NCBI RefSeq assembly: GCF_000014745.1
Contig: NC_008347.1
Span: forward strand, 992,001-1,056,000
Source of the DNA: Maricaulis maris MCS10
GTDB lineage: Bacteria; Pseudomonadota; Alphaproteobacteria; Caulobacterales; Maricaulaceae
DNA: 64,000 nt
Direction: 5' to 3'
The notes beneath the pieces were generated by a model that was not told the origin of the DNA, searched no databases, and worked only from the letters and a program-made list of their open reading frames with translations. Position 1 is the first letter of the stretch. The number at the start of each line of letters is the position of its first letter. The translations under genes were made by a program, and so were the position numbers. This document shows, one piece after another, positions 33,098 to 41,560 of the stretch.

Positions 33098-33766
33098 ATG
33101 AAAACCGTGCCTGCATCAATCCAGGCGGCGCTCGATGAGGGCGTCACCACAGTGTGTGATTGCTGGATCGTGACGCGCGCTGACGCGTCCCGTTTCGGCT
33201 TCACCGATCATGACCATGATCTGGTGTTTGAGGGCGTGACCTGCCGTGCCGGAAGTGGTTTTGGCGGTAGCGATGTCGCGGCGGAAGCCGGGTTGGCGCC
33301 GGATCAGGGCGGTCTGGTCGGCGCGCTGGATGATGACGTCCTGCGGCGCGACGATCTGGAAGCCGGGATCTGGTCCGGTGCGCGGGTGGAAAGCTGGCGC
33401 GTCGACTGGGCCAGCGATCCGCCGGTCGGCGTGAAGACCGGGCAGGGCGAGCTGGGCGAGATCCGCCGCGTTGATCACCGCTTCGAGGCCGAGCTGCTGG
33501 GTCTTGCCCACCGGCTGGGCCGGGTTTGCGGCCGGGTCTTTGCCCGTCGCTGTGATGCGGTGCTGGGTGATCATCGTTGCTCGGTGGATGGCAGCCATCC
33601 CGGTTTTGCGCTGGGCTGTGACCAGGCTTTCACCACCTGCCGCGACCGTTTCGCCAACACGCTCAATTTTCGCGGCTTCCCGCACATGGTCGGCAATGAT
33701 GTGCTGCAGGCCTCACCGGCCAGCGAGCCGGTCCGCGATGGCTCGTCCCGGGGGCTGGTCGGATGA
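33098..33766 (+). CDS. GTA g13: tail hub protein (DUF2163), internally shortened
   Basis: An unusually strong ribosome site (GGAGGTAATC) precedes ATG 33098. The 222-residue protein begins with a clear DUF2163 domain (FGFTDHDHDLVFEGVTCRAG, then DLEAGIWSGARVESW). At the C-terminus, RRCDAVLGDHRCSV is followed almost at once by LGCDQAFTTC and NTLNFRGFPHMVG. In RcGTA-type proteins these two parts are separated by roughly 70-80 residues and total length is near 290-300. The middle segment thus looks deleted in frame near 33590-33605, while all four cysteines of the reported iron-sulfur site are kept. Confidence 0.85.
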   Translation: MKTVPASIQAALDEGVTTVCDCWIVTRADASRFGFTDHDHDLVFEGVTCRAGSGFGGSDVAAEAGLAPDQGGLVGALDDDVLRRDDLEAGIWSGARVESWRVDWASDPPVGVKTGQGELGEIRRVDHRFEAELLGLAHRLGRVCGRVFARRCDAVLGDHRCSVDGSHPGFALGCDQAFTTCRDRFANTLNFRGFPHMVGNDVLQASPASEPVRDGSSRGLVG

Positions 33767-34278
33767 GGCGGGGCAAGCGCGCCACCGCCCACGTCACCGC
33801 CCGTGTTCAGGCCCGTGTTCGGGCCTTGGCCGAAGCGCGGCGCTGGATCGGCACGCCTTATGGTCACCAGGCCAGTTGCCTGGGCGCGGGCTGTGACTGT
33901 CTGGGCCTCATTCGCGGGATCTGGCGGACGCTTTACGGCCAGGAAGCGCAGACCGTTCCGCCCTATGGCCCTGATGTCGCCGGGACACCGCTCGCCGAAG
34001 CGCTGATGGCGGCGGTCTGTGCCCATTTCGTGGAGATCGACAAGGACAGTCCGCGCCCGGGCGATGTGCTGCTGTTTGCCGACCGGCCCGGCGGGACGGC
34101 GCGTCATTGCGCAGTGCTGTCGCAGCGCGACCGGATCATCCACGCCTATTGGCGGCGCAGCGTCGTCGAGACCGCGCTGACACCCTGGTGGCAGCGCCGA
34201 CTGGTTGCTGCCTTCGCCTTTCCCGATCTGCCCCCTGCCGAACCCCGCGAGGAGATGACATGGCCCAACTTGTCCTGA
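33763..34278 (+). CDS. GTA g14: NlpC/P60 cell-wall peptidase
   Basis: The 171-residue peptidase probably opens the recipient wall during DNA delivery. The catalytic Cys is in AGCDCLGLIRGIWR and the His in GTARHCAVLSQ, with PGDVLLFAD between them. The N-terminal basic extension (MRRGKRATAHVTARV) is longer than in RcGTA, and an internal start is possible. It overlaps g13 (ATGA) and g15. Confidence 0.9.
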   Translation: MRRGKRATAHVTARVQARVRALAEARRWIGTPYGHQASCLGAGCDCLGLIRGIWRTLYGQEAQTVPPYGPDVAGTPLAEALMAAVCAHFVEIDKDSPRPGDVLLFADRPGGTARHCAVLSQRDRIIHAYWRRSVVETALTPWWQRRLVAAFAFPDLPPAEPREEMTWPNLS

Positions 34279-37200
34279 CTGCCGGCCGGGTTGCCCTGAC
34301 AGCGGCCCGCGCTGCCCTGCCGACGCTGGGACGGATCGCGGCCAGCGCGGCGATCAATTCGCTGCTGCCCGGACGCGAGGGGCCGCGCCTGCTCGAACTG
34401 CCGGTCCAGACCTCCACCGATGGCGCTGCCATGCCCCAGGTCTGGGGCCGGGCCCGTCTGGCCGGCCAGGTGATCTGGGCCGCCCGTTTCACCGAGCACG
34501 CCCAGACCTCCGGCGGCGGCAAGTCCGGGCCGAAGGAGACCGGTTTCACCTATTCGCTCTCCTTTGCCGTCGGTCTGTGTGAGGGCGAGATTTCCGGGAT
34601 CGGGCGGATCTGGGCCAATGGGGCATTGCTCGACCAGTCACGCTATCCGGTGCGCTGGCATGCTGGCCGCGACGACCAGCTGCCCGACCCCTTGATCACC
34701 GCGATCGAAGGCCCTGACGCGCCGGGTTTTCGGGGCACCGCCTATCTGGTGCTCGAAGACCTGCCGCTGGATGAGTTCGGGCATCGCCTGCCCAATCTGT
34801 CGGTCGAGGTGTTTCGCGGTGTCGGATCGGACGGGTTGGAGCAGCAGGTGCGCGGCGTCAATCTCATCCCCGGCTGCGGTGAGTTCGCGTTGAGCCCGGA
34901 CCCGGTCATGCGTCTGGAGGGGCCCGGTGCGGAGACAGCCGTCAATCGCAATAATGCCCGCGGCCTGAGTGATGTGCTGGCCGCGCTCGATGATCTGGAA
35001 CGCGACCTGCCGGCCTGCCGCTCGGTGCAGATCGTGCTGGCCTGGTTCGGCGATGACCTGCGCTGCGGGGAATGCGAGATCCGGCCCGGCGTTGAGGATC
35101 GCGACACTGAGACGCGCCCGACAGCCTGGCGCGCGGCTGGCGCCGAGCGCGACACGGCCTGGCTGGTCGGCCGGATTGATGACCGTCCGGTCTATGGCGG
35201 CACGCCGGATGATGCCGGTGTGGTGGCGCTGATCGGGGCGCTCAAGGCGCGCGGCTTTGCGGTCACGCTCTACCCCTTCATCCTGATGGACATCGCTGAC
35301 GGCAATTCCCTGCCGGACCCCGATGGCGGTAGCGGGCAGCCCGCCTATCCCTGGCGCGGCCGTATCCGGCCCGGGGCGGGCAGTGTTGCGGCTCAGGTGG
35401 ACGCCTTTTTCGGGACCGCGCAGGCGACGGATTTCACGGTTAATGGCGGGACGGTGAGCTATGCCGGTCCGGACGCGTGGCGCTATCGGCGTTTCATCCT
35501 GCATTGCGCCGCCCTGGCAAAGGCGGCGGGCGGCGTGGACGGTTTCCTGATCGGTTCGGAAATGGTGGCGCTGACCACATCCGGGGCCGGTGAGAACTAT
35601 CCGGCGGTCGCGGCGCTGTGCGCGCTGGCGACCGAGGCGCGCAGCCTGCTCGGCCCGTCCACGCGTCTGTCCTATGCGGCCGATTGGAGCGAGTATCACG
35701 GTCATCAAAGCGGCGGTGGGGCCAAGATATTCCATCTCGACCCGCTCTGGTCCCACCCCGCGATTGATGCCGTGGCGATCGATTTCTACATCCCGCTGGC
35801 CGATTGGCGCGACGGCGATGACCATCTCGACGCGGCGCAGGCCTTGGGCCCGCATGACAAGAGCTATCTCGCCAGCCAGGTGACGGGCGGGGAGGGGCAT
35901 GACTGGTATTACGCCTCGCCGGAGGATCGCGACGCCCAGCTGCGCACGCCGATCAGCGATGCGGTGCATGGCGAGGACTGGGTTTGGCGCTACAAGGACC
36001 TCATCGGCTGGTGGTCGAACGCCCATCACGACCGGCCCGGCGGGGTTCGCGCGGTCGCACCCACAAGCTGGATCCCGGCCTCGAAACCCATCTGGCTGAC
36101 CGAGACCGGTTGTCCGGCGGTCGACAAGGGGGCCAATCAGCCCAATGTCTTCATCGATCCGAAAAGCTCCGAGAGCGCACCGCCCCATCACTCCACCGGC
36201 GCACGCGATGACCTGATCCAGCGGCGCTATCTGGAAGTCCTGCTGGCGCACTGGGATGATCCGGCCGCCAATCCGGTCTCGGCGCTGTATGGCGGCCCGA
36301 TGATCGAGCCGGAGTGGACCCATGTCTGGGCCTTCGATGCGCGACCCTGGCCGGACTTCCCGGCGCGCTCGGAAATCTGGTCGGACGGGGAAAACTGGCG
36401 GCTGGGCCACTGGCTCAATGGCCGCGCCGGGCTGGTCCCGGTCGCGCGCATCATTGACGAGTTGTGCGATGCGGCCGGTCTGGCCGAACGCGACGTGTCC
36501 GCCACCCATGATCTGGTCGCCGGCTATGTGATGGACCGGCCAATGCCGGCGCGTGACGCGCTGGCGCCATTGCTTGACCTTTTGGGTGTCTCCGTCCTCG
36601 AGGGGGCCGACAGTGTGCGCTTTGTCTCCGCCGGGGTGGCGAGCGGTGCCGATACACTGACTCTCACCGACCCGGTCGATACGGGCGAGGACAGCGTCAC
36701 CCGCGTCCATCCCGCTCCGCTGGACCTTGTCCGTGATATCGCTCTGGGCTTTTACGACGACCGCGCCAGCTATCGCACCGGCCATGCCTCGGCCCGGGGC
36801 ACGCTGGGGACGGTGGCGACACGCTCGCTCATCGTGCCGGTGATTGCCGATGCCGATACCGCCCGGCGCTGGTGCGGCGACCGCCTGCTGGCAGTTCACG
36901 CGCAGGCCGAGCGGCTCGATCTGGTCCTGCCGCCCGAATTCCTGGCGGTGGAGGTGGGTGACCGGATCGCGGTCGATGACGCGGTCTGGCAGGTCGCGGC
37001 GCTGGAGGGTGACGCCGTGCGTCAGGCCCGCCTGCACCGACCGACAGGGCAGTCTGTCACCGTTGCGGCAGGCGAGACCGGAGCCGACCCGGCTCTGCCC
37101 GGCACGTCAATGCGCCCGGCCCTGGAGTTACTCGACCTGCCGCTCCAGTCCGGTGAGAGCCGGGACGGTCCCCTTGTGGCCGCCTGGGCGCAGTCATGGC

Positions 37201-38018
37201 CGGGCGCTGTCGATATCCATCTGTTTGACCGTCACGCCGTGACCCTGACCCGTCCGGCGAGGCTTGGCTGGCTGGCCGGGGACCTGCCCGCCGGGCCGGT
37301 CGGTCGCTGGGACCGGGCCCATGCGGTGCTGCTCGATCTGGACTGGGGCACGCTGGCCAGTGCCGACCCGGCCGCCGTGCTGGACGGGGCCAACCGGATC
37401 GCCATCGAGGCCGCGCCCGGCGTCTGGGAGGTGATCGGCTTTTGCGATGCGCAGTTGCAGGCGCCCGGGCGCTATCAGCTGACCGGCCTGTTGCGCGGGC
37501 TGGGCAATGGTGTGTCACGGACAGCCGTCAGTGGTGCCCGTCTGGTCGTGCTGGATGCGGCCTGTGAGGCGCTGACATTGGCCCCGCACGAGCGCGGTGT
37601 GCCGCTCGAACCCGTCGCCGTCGCTGCCGGCTTCGCGCCGGGCGATGATGCCGCGACCCGGCGCGAGGTGCCGCCGGTCGCCTCCGACCTGACACCGCTG
37701 GCCCCGGTCCATCTCGCCCACACACGCACCGCCGGCACATTGAACCTGAGCTGGATCCGGCAGACCCGTATCGGCGGGGATGACTGGTCGGCGCCCGACG
37801 TGCCGCTGGGCGAGGCGGGCGAGGCCTGGCAGGTTGAGCTGGATGATGCCGGTAATGTGCATCTGCTGGACGGCCTCACGGCCCCGTCTCTCACACTCAC
37901 CGACAGCGATCTGGTCGCGGCATTCGGGGCTGTGCCCGATCATCTGACCGTGCGGGTGGCGCAGCTGTCGGCGCGCGTCGGCCCCGGGCAGGTGGCAGAG
38001 GCTGAGGTCGATCTGTGA
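34260..38018 (+). CDS. GTA g15: tail fibre/megatron protein with GTA TIM-barrel-like domain
   Basis: ATG 34260 (MAQLVLTAGRVALTAARA) has GAGGAG about seven bases upstream and lies inside g14. The 1252-residue protein is close to RcGTA g15 in length. The N-terminal Ala-rich helix is followed by a tail-hub region (PVQTSTDGAAMPQVWGRARL), a TIM-barrel-like region (about 400-700: FLIGSEMVALT, RLSYAADWSEYHG, AIDFYIPLADWRDG, LTETGCPAVDKG) and a phage-tail domain (about 760-920). The last 250 residues are beta-rich. It forms the baseplate spike/fibre that meets the recipient cell. Confidence 0.93.
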   Translation: MAQLVLTAGRVALTAARAALPTLGRIAASAAINSLLPGREGPRLLELPVQTSTDGAAMPQVWGRARLAGQVIWAARFTEHAQTSGGGKSGPKETGFTYSLSFAVGLCEGEISGIGRIWANGALLDQSRYPVRWHAGRDDQLPDPLITAIEGPDAPGFRGTAYLVLEDLPLDEFGHRLPNLSVEVFRGVGSDGLEQQVRGVNLIPGCGEFALSPDPVMRLEGPGAETAVNRNNARGLSDVLAALDDLERDLPACRSVQIVLAWFGDDLRCGECEIRPGVEDRDTETRPTAWRAAGAERDTAWLVGRIDDRPVYGGTPDDAGVVALIGALKARGFAVTLYPFILMDIADGNSLPDPDGGSGQPAYPWRGRIRPGAGSVAAQVDAFFGTAQATDFTVNGGTVSYAGPDAWRYRRFILHCAALAKAAGGVDGFLIGSEMVALTTSGAGENYPAVAALCALATEARSLLGPSTRLSYAADWSEYHGHQSGGGAKIFHLDPLWSHPAIDAVAIDFYIPLADWRDGDDHLDAAQALGPHDKSYLASQVTGGEGHDWYYASPEDRDAQLRTPISDAVHGEDWVWRYKDLIGWWSNAHHDRPGGVRAVAPTSWIPASKPIWLTETGCPAVDKGANQPNVFIDPKSSESAPPHHSTGARDDLIQRRYLEVLLAHWDDPAANPVSALYGGPMIEPEWTHVWAFDARPWPDFPARSEIWSDGENWRLGHWLNGRAGLVPVARIIDELCDAAGLAERDVSATHDLVAGYVMDRPMPARDALAPLLDLLGVSVLEGADSVRFVSAGVASGADTLTLTDPVDTGEDSVTRVHPAPLDLVRDIALGFYDDRASYRTGHASARGTLGTVATRSLIVPVIADADTARRWCGDRLLAVHAQAERLDLVLPPEFLAVEVGDRIAVDDAVWQVAALEGDAVRQARLHRPTGQSVTVAAGETGADPALPGTSMRPALELLDLPLQSGESRDGPLVAAWAQSWPGAVDIHLFDRHAVTLTRPARLGWLAGDLPAGPVGRWDRAHAVLLDLDWGTLASADPAAVLDGANRIAIEAAPGVWEVIGFCDAQLQAPGRYQLTGLLRGLGNGVSRTAVSGARLVVLDAACEALTLAPHERGVPLEPVAVAAGFAPGDDAATRREVPPVASDLTPLAPVHLAHTRTAGTLNLSWIRQTRIGGDDWSAPDVPLGEAGEAWQVELDDAGNVHLLDGLTAPSLTLTDSDLVAAFGAVPDHLTVRVAQLSARVGPGQVAEAEVDL

Positions 38019-38104
38019 GCTGTGCTTTGATATCAGTCGCAAAGCCCCTTACATGAAGCATGGCCTTCGCGGCCGACAGGCTTTACCGGCAAGGCAAGAC
38101 GGGT

Positions 38105-39022
38105 ATGGACGATCCCTACAAGACGCTCGGCGTCTCCAAAACGGCGACCGCCGACGAAATCCGCAAGGCTTATCGCAAGCTGGCCAAGGAGCTGCATCCC
38201 GATTCCAATCCCGGCAATGCCGCCGCCGAGGAGCGTTTCAAACACGTCTCGCAAGCCTTCAAACTGTTGTCCGACCCGGAAAAGCGGGCCGAATATGACG
38301 CTGCGGCGCGGGCCGGCTTCCATCCGGGCATGGGCGGGATGGGAGGCATGGGCGGCGGCCCAGGCGGCAAGCCGTTCAATTTCCGCCAGTCGCGCCATCA
38401 GGGCCGCGGCGGGTTTGAGGATATATTCTCCGACCTGTTCACCGATTTTGGCGGACAGGGCGGTGGCGGACGCCAGCGGCAGGCCCCGCGCAAGGGGGCT
38501 GATGTGCGCCAGACCGTGACCGTCGATTTCATGCAGGCGGCCCAGGGCGGCAAGCACCGGGTCAGCTTGCCGGGCGGACGGACGCTCGATGTCGCGGTGC
38601 CCTCGGGTGCCAGTGATGGCCAGGTGCTGCGCCTGCGCGGTCAGGGTGAGGCCTCTGCCATGGGTGGCGAGCCGGGCGATGCGCTGATCGAGATCAAGGT
38701 CGCCGAACACAAATTCTTTTCGCGCGCGGGCGATGATGTCCGTCTTGAGCTGCCGATCAGCCTCAAGGAAGCGGCGCTGGGTGCCAAGGTGCGCGTGCCG
38801 ACCATTGACGGTCCGGTTGATGTGCGGGTGCCGCCCGGCTCCTCGACCGGAACCTTGCTGCGTCTGCGTGGCAAGGGATTTGCGGGCAGCAAGGGCAAGC
38901 GCGGCGACCAGCTGGTCAGGCTGATGGTCGCGTTGCCGTCGAGTGATGAGGCCCTCAAGGCCTTCCTCGAAAAATGGTCACCGCCCGATGGCCATGACCC
39001 GCGCAAGGGTCTGCATTCGTGA
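38105..39022 (+). CDS. DnaJ-type co-chaperone lacking zinc finger (CbpA-like)
   Basis: I choose ATG 38105 (MDDPYKTLGVSKTATADEI) since the J domain begins there; an earlier ATG at 38060 adds 15 residues. The 305-residue protein has a J domain with HPD (KELHPDSNPG), a Gly/Met-rich linker and two C-terminal beta domains (VDFMQAAQGGKHRVSLPGG, VRVPPGSSTGTLLRLRGKGF). No CxxCxGxG zinc fingers are present. It would stimulate DnaK ATPase. It is 86 bases after g15 but belongs to the host. Confidence 0.9.
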   Translation: MDDPYKTLGVSKTATADEIRKAYRKLAKELHPDSNPGNAAAEERFKHVSQAFKLLSDPEKRAEYDAAARAGFHPGMGGMGGMGGGPGGKPFNFRQSRHQGRGGFEDIFSDLFTDFGGQGGGGRQRQAPRKGADVRQTVTVDFMQAAQGGKHRVSLPGGRTLDVAVPSGASDGQVLRLRGQGEASAMGGEPGDALIEIKVAEHKFFSRAGDDVRLELPISLKEAALGAKVRVPTIDGPVDVRVPPGSSTGTLLRLRGKGFAGSKGKRGDQLVRLMVALPSSDEALKAFLEKWSPPDGHDPRKGLHS

Positions 39023-39077
39023 CGGTGATGTTTTGGTAGTATGTTGTTCAGCACGGGTTCAGGGGGAGCCCGTCATT

Positions 39078-39431
39078 GTGAGTGCCATGTTGAGAAACCT
39101 TGTGATCCTTGCTGGCGCTCTGAGCGTCTTCGCAGCCCCCGCCCGGGCCGATGGAAACGACGCTGCTGTCGTGGAGCCGGCCGGCTATGCCAATCTGCAG
39201 GACCGCTATACCGCGCCTGAAGCCCGCGATGCCCGGCGTCAGGGTGATGTGGTGCCGGCACTGCGGGTGATCTCGGAAGTGCGCCGCCGCTATCCCGGCG
39301 CCGACGTGCTCGATGCCGAGCTCGAGGGCGGCGCGTCTCCGCGCTATGTCATCAAGATTCTCACCCGAGACGGCCGCCGCGTCGATGTGGTTGCCGATGC
39401 CCGGACCGGGCAGATACTGTTTGAACGATAG
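39078..39431 (+). CDS. Periplasmic PepSY protein (FeuN-like)
   Basis: GTG 39078 has AGGGGGAG 9 bases upstream and is preferred to ATG 39087. The 117-residue protein has a signal peptide (LVILAGALSVFAAPARAD) and a PepSY domain at the end (RYVIKILTRDGRRVDVVADARTGQIL). PepSY modules inhibit or sense in the periplasm. It is ten bases before a FeuP-like regulator and its kinase, the order seen for feuN-feuP-feuQ in Rhizobiales, where FeuN restrains FeuQ. Confidence 0.8.
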   Translation: MSAMLRNLVILAGALSVFAAPARADGNDAAVVEPAGYANLQDRYTAPEARDARRQGDVVPALRVISEVRRRYPGADVLDAELEGGASPRYVIKILTRDGRRVDVVADARTGQILFER

Positions 39432-39440
39432 GGGGAGTGC

Positions 39441-40118
39441 ATGCGCGCGCTTGTTGTTGAAGACGATCCGGATCTGAACCGTCAGCTTGGCCGGGCCCTC
39501 GAGGATGCCGGCTATGCCGTCGACGCAGCCGTCGATGGCGAGGACGGGCATTTCATGGGCGACACCGAACCCTATGATGTTGTGGTGCTGGACCTTGGCC
39601 TGCCCAAGATGGACGGCGTCACCGTCCTGGAACGCTGGCGCCAGGCCGGCCGCGATTTCCCGGTGCTGATCCTGACCGCGCGCGATCGCTGGTCGGAAAA
39701 GGTGGCGGGCTTTGATGCCGGCGCCGATGATTATCTCACCAAGCCTTTCCATACCGAGGAATTGCTGGCCCGCATGCGCGCCCTGACGCGCCGCGCCGCT
39801 GGTCACACCACGGCGACGATTGAATGCGGCGGCCTGTCCATCGACACCCGCGGCGCCCGCGTCTTTATCGACGGCGCACCGGTGAAGGTGACCTCGCACG
39901 AATTCCGCATGCTGTCCTATCTGGCCCATCATCAGGACCGGGTGATTTCGCGCACCGAGCTGGTCGAGCACATCTACGACCAGGATTTCGATCGCGACAG
40001 CAATACGATCGAGGTCTTTGTCGGACGTCTGCGCAAGAAGATCGGCACCGACCGGATCGAGACCGTGCGCGGACTGGGCTATCGACTGGTTGATCCGGTG
40101 GCACGCCCGGTTTCGTGA
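39441..40118 (+). CDS. OmpR-family response regulator (FeuP-like)
   Basis: The 225-residue regulator has a receiver (EDDPDLN, phospho-acceptor in VVLDLGLPKMDG, TARD, KPFHTEE) and a winged-helix output domain (VTSHEFRMLSYLAHHQDRV, NTIEVFVGRLRKKIG). The DTEPYD and WSEKVAGFDAGADDYL segments are characteristic of the FeuP/PhoP-like group. GGGGGAG precedes the ATG. The stop overlaps the kinase GTG start. Confidence 0.9.
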   Translation: MRALVVEDDPDLNRQLGRALEDAGYAVDAAVDGEDGHFMGDTEPYDVVVLDLGLPKMDGVTVLERWRQAGRDFPVLILTARDRWSEKVAGFDAGADDYLTKPFHTEELLARMRALTRRAAGHTTATIECGGLSIDTRGARVFIDGAPVKVTSHEFRMLSYLAHHQDRVISRTELVEHIYDQDFDRDSNTIEVFVGRLRKKIGTDRIETVRGLGYRLVDPVARPVS

Positions 40119-41500
40119 AGCGCCGGGCCTCCCTCGCTTTCAGACTGTTTGCCGGCGCCGCTGCCTGGGCGCTGGCCCTTCTGCTTCTGGGCGCCATCGC
40201 CCTGACCACGCTCTATCAGCGCTCGGTCCTGCGCACGATGGACGACCGGTTGAGCAGCGTCGTCGAGGCCCTCGTCGCGGCCGCCGAGACGGATCCAGGC
40301 GGTGGCATTGTCCTTGCCCGTCGGCCCTCTGACCCCGCCTATGACCGCGTGTTCTCCGGCCGCTACTGGCAGATTTTCGACGCTCCCGTCATGGAAGGCG
40401 GCGGACACCAGGCGCTGGTCGTGTCCCGGTCGCTGTGGGACGAGACCCTGACACCGCCCGACGCCCTGATGGCCTCCTTGCTGGCCAGCCCGGGACAGGT
40501 GATGTCGTTCGACACCAAGGGGCCAAGCGGTGAGCCCTTGCGCCTCACCGGACAGGCCGTGCAGTTGCCGGCGCGTGCGGACATGGTCATCATGATGGCG
40601 GCCGAGGATCGAGAAATCGCGGACCGCGATGTCCGAAATTTCGCCATCACGTCGGGCATCATGTTCCTGGGCTTTGCCACTGCCATTGCTGCGGGTGTCT
40701 TCTTCCAGGTCCGGATCGGTCTGGCGCCGGTCCTGCGCATGCGGACCAGCGTCGCGGAAGTCCGCGAGGGCAATCAGGAGCGCGTTGATGGCGAGTTTCC
40801 GGTCGAGCTCCAGCCGCTGGCCGACGAGCTCAATGCCATGCTCGATCACTCGCGCGAGCTGGTCGAGCGATCACGCACCCATGTCGGCAACCTCGCCCAC
40901 GCGCTGAAAACACCGATTGCCGTTCTGACCAATGAGGCGCGGACCTCGCAAGGGGCGCTGGCCGACATGGTCGAACGGCAGACCGGCGTGATGACTGAAC
41001 AGGTCGAACATCATCTGCGCCGCGCCCGGGCCGCGGCCCACGCCAAGGCCGTCGGTGCGCGTACGCCGGTTGCGTCGACTGTGAGCGACCTCGCGCGGAC
41101 GCTGGAAAAGATCAATGCCGCACGTGGTATCCGGATTACCGTCGAGGCCGAGGAGGGTCTCAATTTCAAGGGTGAGCGCCAGGACCTTGAAGAGATGATC
41201 GGCAATCTGATGGACAATGCCTGCAAGTGGTCGGGCGGTGAGGTCCATGTGGTGGCCCGCCGGACGGCGGCCCGGGAACTGGCCGTGATAATCGAGGATG
41301 ACGGTCCGGGCCTCGACCCGCAGCAGTGCGAAGCCGCCCTGCAGCGCGGGGTCCGGCTGGACGAGCAGGCACCGGGCTCGGGTCTTGGTCTGGCAATTGT
41401 TTCGGATCTGGCCAAGGCCTATGGTGGAGAACTCAGCTTGTCGAGATCAGAACTCGGCGGACTGGCGGCCCGTATTGGATTGCCGGCGACTGGTCGCTAA
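40115..41500 (+). CDS. Membrane sensor histidine kinase (FeuQ-like)
   Basis: The 461-residue kinase has two transmembrane helices (about residues 12-34 and 176-198) flanking a periplasmic sensor of about 140 residues. A HAMP-like linker follows, then HisKA with H262 in NLAHALKTPIAVL and a HATPase with DNACKW, DDGPGL and GSGLGLAIVSDL. GTG start in GTGA overlap with the regulator. It presumably phosphorylates the FeuP-like protein under control of the PepSY protein. Confidence 0.9.
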   Translation: MKRRASLAFRLFAGAAAWALALLLLGAIALTTLYQRSVLRTMDDRLSSVVEALVAAAETDPGGGIVLARRPSDPAYDRVFSGRYWQIFDAPVMEGGGHQALVVSRSLWDETLTPPDALMASLLASPGQVMSFDTKGPSGEPLRLTGQAVQLPARADMVIMMAAEDREIADRDVRNFAITSGIMFLGFATAIAAGVFFQVRIGLAPVLRMRTSVAEVREGNQERVDGEFPVELQPLADELNAMLDHSRELVERSRTHVGNLAHALKTPIAVLTNEARTSQGALADMVERQTGVMTEQVEHHLRRARAAAHAKAVGARTPVASTVSDLARTLEKINAARGIRITVEAEEGLNFKGERQDLEEMIGNLMDNACKWSGGEVHVVARRTAARELAVIIEDDGPGLDPQQCEAALQRGVRLDEQAPGSGLGLAIVSDLAKAYGGELSLSRSELGGLAARIGLPATGR

Positions 41501-41511
41501 GTGGTCATTAA
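41497..41511 (+). promoter_or_regulatory. Possible CtrA box upstream of the 41561 gene
   Basis: CTAA-GTGGTCA-TTAA matches the CtrA consensus TTAA-N7-TTAA except for one base. It lies 50 bp before ATG 41561, overlapping the end of the upstream kinase gene (stop at 41500). With a single mismatch in eight fixed bases, chance occurrence is possible. Confidence 0.35.
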
Positions 41512-41560
41512 CCGAAGTGGTTGAAGACTAGGATTAGCAAAAGACTGTGTATTCTGGATC

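Noticed and set aside
34638-37037. 799-residue minus-strand frame inside GTA g15
   Set aside because: Arg-rich shadow of g15 with no recognisable motif. g15 itself has family-specific sequence throughout.
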